From Evtepia sp. (GTDB lineage Bacteria > Bacillota > Clostridia > Oscillospirales > Oscillospiraceae): a stretch of DNA of 18,387 nt. The stretch covers positions 1-18,387 of the forward strand of contig JAHHRP010000023.1 of NCBI GenBank assembly GCA_020025735.1, given 5' to 3'. Positions 13,953 through 18,387 of the stretch are shown here, in pieces. Under the pieces are notes generated by a model. It worked only from the letters and a program-made list of their open reading frames with translations. It was not told where the DNA came from and made no database searches. The translations under genes were made by a program, and so were the position numbers. Numbering within the stretch: position 1 is the stretch's first letter; each line of letters begins with the position of its first letter.

Positions 13953-15783
13953 GACATACGCCTCCTTGACAGAGTTTGTTTGCCCCGCAGCCAGAACATT
14001 TCACACGGCAATCAGGGGTAATCAGCCCGGCATAGGCAGTTTCTCGTTCCTTCCAAAGAAAACTCTCCTTTACTCCATCAGAAATGGTTTTCCAGGGAAG
14101 AATTTCCTCTTTGTCCCGAACACGGTTGGCATAAAAGGCAGGGTCCAGGCCGCAGTGCTGGAAGGCATCCAGCCAGGTTTGCAGATTAAAATACTCGCTC
14201 CAGGAGTCGAACTTGGCACCATGTTGCCATGCTTGTTCGATGACATCTGCGATTCTCCGGTCCCCTCGGGAAAGGACGGCTTCCAGGAAGCTGGTTTCCG
14301 GGTCATGCCAGTTGTAGGTGATGGAGCGGTTCCGCAGATTTTCCCGCAGCAGCGTGACTTTACGCAGGTATTCCTCCTGGGTGTTTTGCGCCTCCCACTG
14401 GAAGGGCGTGTGGGATTTGGGAACAAAGCAGGAGGTAGAGACGGTAATTCGGACCCCTCGAGATCGATTGGAAGCACTGTTGCGCCAGACCTGATAGACT
14501 TTGTTGGCAAGGTCAGCGATGCCCAGTACATCCTCATCGGTTTCGGTGGGCAGACCCAGCATGAAGTAGAGTTTGACGCTGTTCCAGCCCCCTGCAAAAG
14601 CTGTGCGGCAGGAGTTCAGCAAGTCCTCCTCGGTGACGTTTTTGTTGATGGCATCTCGCAGCCGCTGGGACCCTGCTTCGGGGGCGAAGGTCAGGCCGCT
14701 TTTCCGGCCGCCTCGCTGGAGTTTTTCCATCAAATTCATGGAGAAATTGTCTGCTCGCAGAGAGGGCAAGGCCAAATTAACCTTATGGGGCTGGCACCAG
14801 TCCAGCAGCCCGTCACACAGAGGCAGCAGATCAGGATAGTCACTGGAGGAAAGGCTCATTAGGGTCATGTCCTGATACCCGGAGTCCTGGCAAGCCTGGA
14901 TACCCTGCTGGGTCAGCAGTTCCTGGCTGCGGTTGCGCACCGGACGATAGACAAACCCTGCCTGACAGAAGCGGCAGCCGCGGATACATCCCCGGAAGAG
15001 TTCCAATGTCACCCGGTCCTGGGTGATCTCAGTGGAGGGGACAATGGTCTTTACTGGGTAGTAAGAACGATCCAGGTCGGTGACTAACCGCTTGGTGACG
15101 GTTTTTGGCACACCATTCCGCGGGGTGATGGCGGCAATACGACCGTCATCCTGATAGGTTATGTCATAAAGGGAGGGAACATAGAGACCAGGAATCTGAG
15201 CAGCTTGGTGCAGGAAGCGATCCTTGGACCAACCCTCGGCCTTGGCTGTGCGGTAGAGTTGGATCATTTCTACGGTGACATCTTCCCCCTCGCCCAGGGA
15301 GACGATGTCCACAAACGGAGCCAAGGGTTCGGGGTTGTACATGCTGGTGCCTCCGGCAACTACAAGGGGAGTCAGGTCTGGGCGTTGGTCTGCTCGTACG
15401 GGGAGACCTGCAAGATCGAGCATATTCAGCACATTGGTATAGGCCATTTCGTAGCCCATAGAGAAACCGATGAGGTCAAAAGCAGCGATAGGATCTCCAC
15501 TTTCCAGGGCATACAGGGGAAGCCCTGTTTGGCGCAGTTCGTCTTCCATGTCTCCCCAGGGGGCGAAGACTCGTTCACACCAGACGCCTTCCATTTCGTT
15601 CATGACACCATAGAGAATTCGCATACCAAAGTTGGACATACCGATTTCATAGGTATCAGGAAAGCAGAGAGCGAAGCGGCAGTCGATCTTGGTTTTGTCT
15701 TTTTGTACTGCATTGTATTCGCCGCCCACATAACGCCCGGGCTTTTGTACACGGGTCAGTATTTTTTCTAATGTGTGATCCAT
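13945..15783 (-). CDS. B12-binding-domain radical SAM protein (TIGR03960-type)
   Basis: A 612-residue protein with an N-terminal cobalamin-binding-like domain (about 1-245) and a radical SAM core beginning at RGCIRGCRFCQAG (265-277), where C266, C270 and C273 form the CxxxCxxC cluster site. A GG-rich loop (LVVAGGTSMYNPEPLAPFVD, 140-159) and SLGEGED (162-168) are typical of YgiQ-like B12 radical SAM enzymes. The C-terminus has a cysteine cluster, CRVKCSGCG (592-600) plus LCQGGVC, typical of this family. I chose ATG 15783, preceded by GGAGG and giving the family N-terminus MDHTLEKILTRVQKPGRYVGGEYN; the longer frame from 15855 starts 5' of the predicted transcription start. Substrate unknown. 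Confidence 0.92.
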   Translation of the reverse strand: MDHTLEKILTRVQKPGRYVGGEYNAVQKDKTKIDCRFALCFPDTYEIGMSNFGMRILYGVMNEMEGVWCERVFAPWGDMEDELRQTGLPLYALESGDPIAAFDLIGFSMGYEMAYTNVLNMLDLAGLPVRADQRPDLTPLVVAGGTSMYNPEPLAPFVDIVSLGEGEDVTVEMIQLYRTAKAEGWSKDRFLHQAAQIPGLYVPSLYDITYQDDGRIAAITPRNGVPKTVTKRLVTDLDRSYYPVKTIVPSTEITQDRVTLELFRGCIRGCRFCQAGFVYRPVRNRSQELLTQQGIQACQDSGYQDMTLMSLSSSDYPDLLPLCDGLLDWCQPHKVNLALPSLRADNFSMNLMEKLQRGGRKSGLTFAPEAGSQRLRDAINKNVTEEDLLNSCRTAFAGGWNSVKLYFMLGLPTETDEDVLGIADLANKVYQVWRNSASNRSRGVRITVSTSCFVPKSHTPFQWEAQNTQEEYLRKVTLLRENLRNRSITYNWHDPETSFLEAVLSRGDRRIADVIEQAWQHGAKFDSWSEYFNLQTWLDAFQHCGLDPAFYANRVRDKEEILPWKTISDGVKESFLWKERETAYAGLITPDCRVKCSGCGANKLCQGGVCHV

Positions 15784-15799
15784 AAGGACCTCCAGACAA

Positions 15800-15865
15800 G
15801 CGGGAAGTAAGTCCCGCAGATTTTGTAAATGCTTTATTATAGCACAGGCGATCATTCTGTGACCA
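15800..15865 (-). promoter_or_regulatory. Candidate promoter and 5' hairpin of the radical SAM gene
   Basis: Minus strand: TGGTCA (plus 15860-15865), 18 bases, TATAAT (plus 15836-15841). The leader then contains GCGGGA-N6-TCCCGC (plus 15800-15817), a 6-bp stem-loop near the predicted mRNA 5' end, before the GGAGG site at plus 15789-15793. The -10 is perfect, the -35 matches 4 of 6. Confidence 0.55.
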
Positions 15866-15874
15866 GAGTTTTTC

Positions 15875-16597
15875 CTATTCTTGAGGCGGTGCAGGATCTT
15901 CTTTCCGATGGGCGTGCCATTTACAGATTTTCTGATAGCAGATTAAACCGCCCAGACTAATGAGAAAAGTGACAAGAAAGACGACAATGGCTCGAGAATA
16001 GTTCTGGGTTCCCAAGGCATCTCCGCCGATGGTAGAAGTAACCACTGAGGGCAGACGGCCTAGGGAGGACAGCAAGAGGAAAACAGGGAGTTTCAAATCA
16101 GTTAGACCAGCGAAGTAGCACAGCAGATCCTTTGGTGTCCCTGGAATCATAAAGATGACCAAGAAAAGCAGGTTCCGTTTCGGGGAGCTTTGCAAAAACC
16201 GGACATGGTGGAGTTTTTCCTGGGAAAAGAAGAGTTCCACCAACCGGGTGCCGAACCGCCGCACCAGGACAAAGACCAGAAGGCTGCCCAAAGCGGTGGC
16301 GCCCAAACAGATCAGGGTTCCCCAAACTGGGCCAAAAGCGTATCCACCGGCGATTTCAAGCGGTTCGCCAGGGATGACAGCAAAGAGAACTTGGAAAAAC
16401 ACCATTCCTCCATAGAGGAGTGCACCACCAAGCTGTCTGGTTGACAGCCACTGGCGGAAAGCTTCCGGGTCTGATGCCAGCCGGATCATTGGCATGCCGA
16501 CCTGCCAACAAATGAGGCCAGTAACGACCAGAAAGAGGAGAAGTAAGGTAATCGCAATCTTTTTTTGTTGCTTTGGTGTCAATGAATGTAATTTCAT
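15875..16597 (-). CDS. TVP38/TMEM64 (VTT/DedA-like) membrane protein
   Basis: A 240-residue polytopic membrane protein. Membrane segments lie at about 14-34, 57-77, 84-112, 142-158, 171-190 and 203-224. The VTT-domain signature is present: FFQVLFAVIPGEPLEIAGG (67-85) with YAFGPVWGTLICLGATALGS (86-105), and the later IFMIPGTPKDLLCYFAGLTDL (148-168) forming the second re-entrant segment with its Pro and Asp. DedA/VTT proteins have been linked to lipid scrambling or undecaprenyl-phosphate and phospholipid transport and to proton-coupled envelope homeostasis; the specific substrate here is unknown. The start has a spaced AGGAAGGG. It is transcribed toward the radical SAM gene with no clear terminator between them. 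Confidence 0.92.
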   Translation of the reverse strand: MKLHSLTPKQQKKIAITLLLLFLVVTGLICWQVGMPMIRLASDPEAFRQWLSTRQLGGALLYGGMVFFQVLFAVIPGEPLEIAGGYAFGPVWGTLICLGATALGSLLVFVLVRRFGTRLVELFFSQEKLHHVRFLQSSPKRNLLFLVIFMIPGTPKDLLCYFAGLTDLKLPVFLLLSSLGRLPSVVTSTIGGDALGTQNYSRAIVVFLVTFLISLGGLICYQKICKWHAHRKEDPAPPQE

Positions 16598-16695
16598 AGT
16601 GCCCAGAATCCCTTCCTAATAAGCTGCAAGCGGCACCCCAGTGTCAGCAGGGGAAAGCGGGCGGACTTGAAGTGGGATATCTTCCGTCCTATTTT

Positions 16696-16724
16696 ATTTT
16701 AGTCAGATTGGTCCGCTTCGTCAA
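16696..16724 (-). promoter_or_regulatory. Promoter of the VTT-domain gene
   Basis: Minus strand TTGACG (plus 16719-16724), 17 bases, TAAAAT (plus 16696-16701): each hexamer matches 5 of 6. It leaves a leader of roughly 95 bases, in which I see no convincing riboswitch or strong hairpin. Confidence 0.7.
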
Positions 16725-16739
16725 GGCTTCCAGAGTTGG

Positions 16740-16779
16740 AAAAAAGATGCCTCTGGGAAAGCAGCCCCAGAGGCATCTT
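16740..16779 (-). terminator. Rho-independent terminator of the symporter gene
   Basis: A 14-bp stem AAGATGCCTCTGGG (16744-16757) / CCCAGAGGCATCTT (16766-16779) lies just after the symporter stop. On the minus strand it ends in a run of six T. It separates this gene from the VTT gene. Confidence 0.92.
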
Positions 16780-16792
16780 AACAAATGTTGGC

Positions 16793-18163
16793 TTACTTAT
16801 GGAAATAGGTAATCAGACCGATCAAGAAGATGGCGAGGAAGAGGACGGGGAGGATGTAGGTCATGTAACCACGCATCCAATCCTTGACCTTTAATCCGTG
16901 CCCTGCATTGGCCTCGTCGGTGAAGTTCTTCCAACCCCAGCCTTTTTTCCACACAGCGAAGAGGAGGAAGATGAGGGAGCCAACCGGCAGGATGATGTTG
17001 CTGACCAGGAAATCCTCCAGATCCATAAAGTTGGTGCTGCCGCCAAGGGGGTGGATGCCTGAGAGCAGATTAAAGCCCAGGGCGCAGGGCAGGGAAAGCA
17101 CCAGCATCAGCAAGCAGTTGATGAAGCAGGCTTTTTTTCGGCTCCAACCGAATAGATCCATGCAGCAGGCGAGGATGGTTTCAAAGACAGCCAGTACGGT
17201 GGTGAGGGCGGCGAACGTCATGAAGATAAAGAACAGGGCCCCCCAGAGGTTGCCAAGAGGCATGTGGTTGAATACGTTAGGCAGAGTGACAAAGATGAGG
17301 CTTGGTCCTGCCCCGGCTTCTACGTTGTAGGTAAAGCAGGCGGGGAAGATGATGAGACCAGAGACCAAGGCCACAAAGGTATCCAGGACAGCTACATTTA
17401 TGGATTCCCCCAAGAGGGAGCGTTCTTTATTGATATAGCTGCCAAAGATTGCCATGCTGCCCATACCAAGGCTGAGGGTGAAGAAGGCCTGTGTCATGGC
17501 GCCGACGATGACGTTGCCGATGCCTACTTCCTTCATTTTAGCCAGATCGGGCTTGAGGTAGAAGGAGAGTCCTTCTTTTGCCCCCTCCATGGTGAAGCTG
17601 TTGATGGCCAAGATGATCATGATCGCCAGCAGGGCGAGCATCATAAACTTGCTTACTTTCTCCAAGCCTTTTTGCAAGCTGAAGGAACAGATGAAAAAGC
17701 CAAGGATAATCACGAAGAAGGTGAAGCCTACCATTGCCACAGGGTTTGCACAGATCTGCTGATAGACCGTCTCCACTTGTTTTACATCCAGGCCGTTGAA
17801 GCGGCCGGAGGCGGTGGCGAAGAAGTACTGGATCATCCAGCCAGCCACGGAGGTGTAGAACATCATTAAGATGTAGTTTCCTGCCATAGAGGCATAGCCG
17901 TGGAGGAACCACTTGCTGCCCTTGGGGGCCAGGGTCTGATAGATTTTCACAGGGCTTTTTTGGCTGGCACGTCCCAGGGAAAACTCGATGGTCATGACAG
18001 GGATTCCCATGACCAGCAGGAAGAACAGATACAACAGCACGAAAGCGCCGCCGCCGTTCTGTCCGACCATGTAGGGGAACTTCCAGACGTTCCCGATGCC
18101 GATGGCGCAGCCGGCGCTGAGCAGGATAAAGCCCAGGCGACTGCCTAAACGTTCTCTCTCCAT
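16793..18163 (-). CDS. Sodium:neurotransmitter symporter family (SNF/NSS) transporter
   Basis: A 456-residue transporter with 11-12 membrane segments. The family's most conserved segment is at the N-terminus: GSRLGFILLSAGCAIGIGNVWKFPYMVGQNGGGAFVLLYLFF spans 7-48, containing the unwound TM1 and its Na+/substrate-binding backbone, followed by GIPVMTIEFSLGR (53-65). Bacterial relatives such as LeuT, MhsT and TnaT take up amino acids (Leu, Trp, Tyr) with sodium; the substrate here is unknown. AGAGAGG lies 7 bases before the ATG. Monocistronic, with its own terminator. The N-terminal ERERLGSR is typical, and the length (about 450) fits the shorter bacterial branch. Confidence 0.95.
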   Translation of the reverse strand: MERERLGSRLGFILLSAGCAIGIGNVWKFPYMVGQNGGGAFVLLYLFFLLVMGIPVMTIEFSLGRASQKSPVKIYQTLAPKGSKWFLHGYASMAGNYILMMFYTSVAGWMIQYFFATASGRFNGLDVKQVETVYQQICANPVAMVGFTFFVIILGFFICSFSLQKGLEKVSKFMMLALLAIMIILAINSFTMEGAKEGLSFYLKPDLAKMKEVGIGNVIVGAMTQAFFTLSLGMGSMAIFGSYINKERSLLGESINVAVLDTFVALVSGLIIFPACFTYNVEAGAGPSLIFVTLPNVFNHMPLGNLWGALFFIFMTFAALTTVLAVFETILACCMDLFGWSRKKACFINCLLMLVLSLPCALGFNLLSGIHPLGGSTNFMDLEDFLVSNIILPVGSLIFLLFAVWKKGWGWKNFTDEANAGHGLKVKDWMRGYMTYILPVLFLAIFLIGLITYFHK

Positions 18164-18193
18164 AATATTTCCTCTCTTGTATAGATATTGCAG

Positions 18194-18215
18194 TTTTGAC
18201 GCTTTAACGTCAAAA
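18194..18215. repeat. 8-bp perfect inverted repeat in the symporter leader (candidate operator)
   Basis: TTTTGACG (18194-18201) and CGTCAAAA (18208-18215) are exact reverse complements separated by six bases. The site lies just downstream of the predicted start of the symporter mRNA, a position suited to a repressor. It also overlaps a second possible -35 (TTGACG on the minus strand). It lacks a T run and is not a terminator. Confidence 0.55.
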
Positions 18216-18228
18216 ATAAAGGAATTTG

Positions 18229-18257
18229 ATTTTACTATATTTTATCGAATATTGCAA
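18229..18257 (-). promoter_or_regulatory. Promoter of the symporter gene
   Basis: Minus strand TTGCAA (plus 18252-18257), 17 bases, TAAAAT (plus 18229-18234). A second option, TTGACG-N17-CAATAT, starts inside the inverted repeat at 18194-18215. Confidence 0.6.
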
Positions 18258-18341
18258 TGGTTTGAAGGAAAAAATTATAGTGCTAGAAGTTTTTTATGGA
18301 AAAGGACCTATCTGCTAAGAAAAGTTGAGAAGATTAAGGGG

Positions 18342-18368
18342 CAAAAATACCCCGCCTTGGGGGCGGGG
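18342..18368 (-). terminator. Terminator of a minus-strand gene beyond the right edge
   Basis: CCCCGCC (18350-18356) / GGCGGGG (18362-18368) with a five-base loop is followed, on the minus strand, by TATTTTT. It must end a transcript entering from outside the window. The stretch 18258-18341 next to it shows no gene. Confidence 0.75.
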
Positions 18369-18387
18369 CAGAAGGCAACTATATGAG

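Noticed and set aside
13834..14862. Plus-strand open frame of 342 codons opposite the radical SAM gene
   Set aside because: The minus-strand frame has clear catalytic motifs, and the plus-strand product lacks domains and a ribosome site.
17264..17869. Plus-strand open frame of 201 codons, rich in Asp, Glu and His
   Set aside because: It is the complement of the hydrophobic symporter coding sequence; such composition is expected of an antisense shadow.
18096..18386. Plus-strand open frame running to the right edge
   Set aside because: It overlaps the symporter start and its promoter, and has no ribosome site or family resemblance.
1..18387. Search for CRISPR arrays, tRNA or rRNA genes, transposases, phage or toxin modules
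   Set aside because: None was recognised; all long frames are accounted for by chromosomal genes or their shadows.

Overview
The window looks like a chromosomal segment from an anaerobic, spore-forming Clostridia lineage, probably Oscillospiraceae-like (Flavonifractor, Lawsonibacter or Oscillibacter relatives). The reasons are strong AGGAGG-type ribosome binding sites, sigma-A-like promoters, a PyrK-dependent (class 1B) dihydroorotate dehydrogenase, a LysM/GH18 spore-cortex-type hydrolase, and the B12-radical SAM plus DUF2344 gene pair common in Clostridia. Genus is inferred from style and protein family, not proven.

Layout, left to right. (1) 1-1994, plus strand: the 3' end of a SecB-like protein overlaps an AMP-forming acyl/aryl-CoA-ligase-like enzyme; a strong terminator follows. 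(2) 2168-3451, plus strand: a single LysM-LysM-GH18 gene. (3) 3519-4394, minus strand: a LysR-type regulator, divergent from the next operon. (4) 4582-10232, plus strand: a compact pyrimidine operon, pyrC-pyrK-pyrD-pyrF-pyrE-pyrB-pyrI. It encodes every step from carbamoyl phosphate to UMP, with most junctions overlapping or nearly so. It has a clear sigma-A promoter just upstream of pyrC and ends at a strong nested terminator. No pyrR and no carbamoyl-phosphate synthetase genes are in the window. (5) 10332-12086, minus strand: a 584-residue membrane-anchored protein of unknown function. (6) 12287-12976, plus strand: an MgtC/SapB-family membrane protein, ending at a perfect 20-bp-stem bidirectional terminator. 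(7) 13102-15783, minus strand: a B12-binding radical SAM protein overlapping its DUF2344 partner, followed by a short remnant of an alpha/beta hydrolase gene. (8) 15875-16597, minus strand: a TVP38/TMEM64 (VTT) membrane protein. (9) 16793-18163, minus strand: a sodium:neurotransmitter symporter family transporter, with an 8-bp inverted repeat in its leader. The right edge holds a minus-strand terminator belonging to a gene outside the window.

Most of the window is housekeeping. No CRISPR array, tRNA, rRNA, insertion sequence or phage module was seen. The best leads are: a collapsed alpha/beta hydrolase remnant at 13102-13254 that still shows both ends of the protein in one frame; the LysR gene placed back-to-back with a pyr operon that shows no PyrR attenuator; the SecB-like/ligase overlap at the left edge; the uncharacterised 584-residue membrane protein; and the palindrome in the symporter leader.
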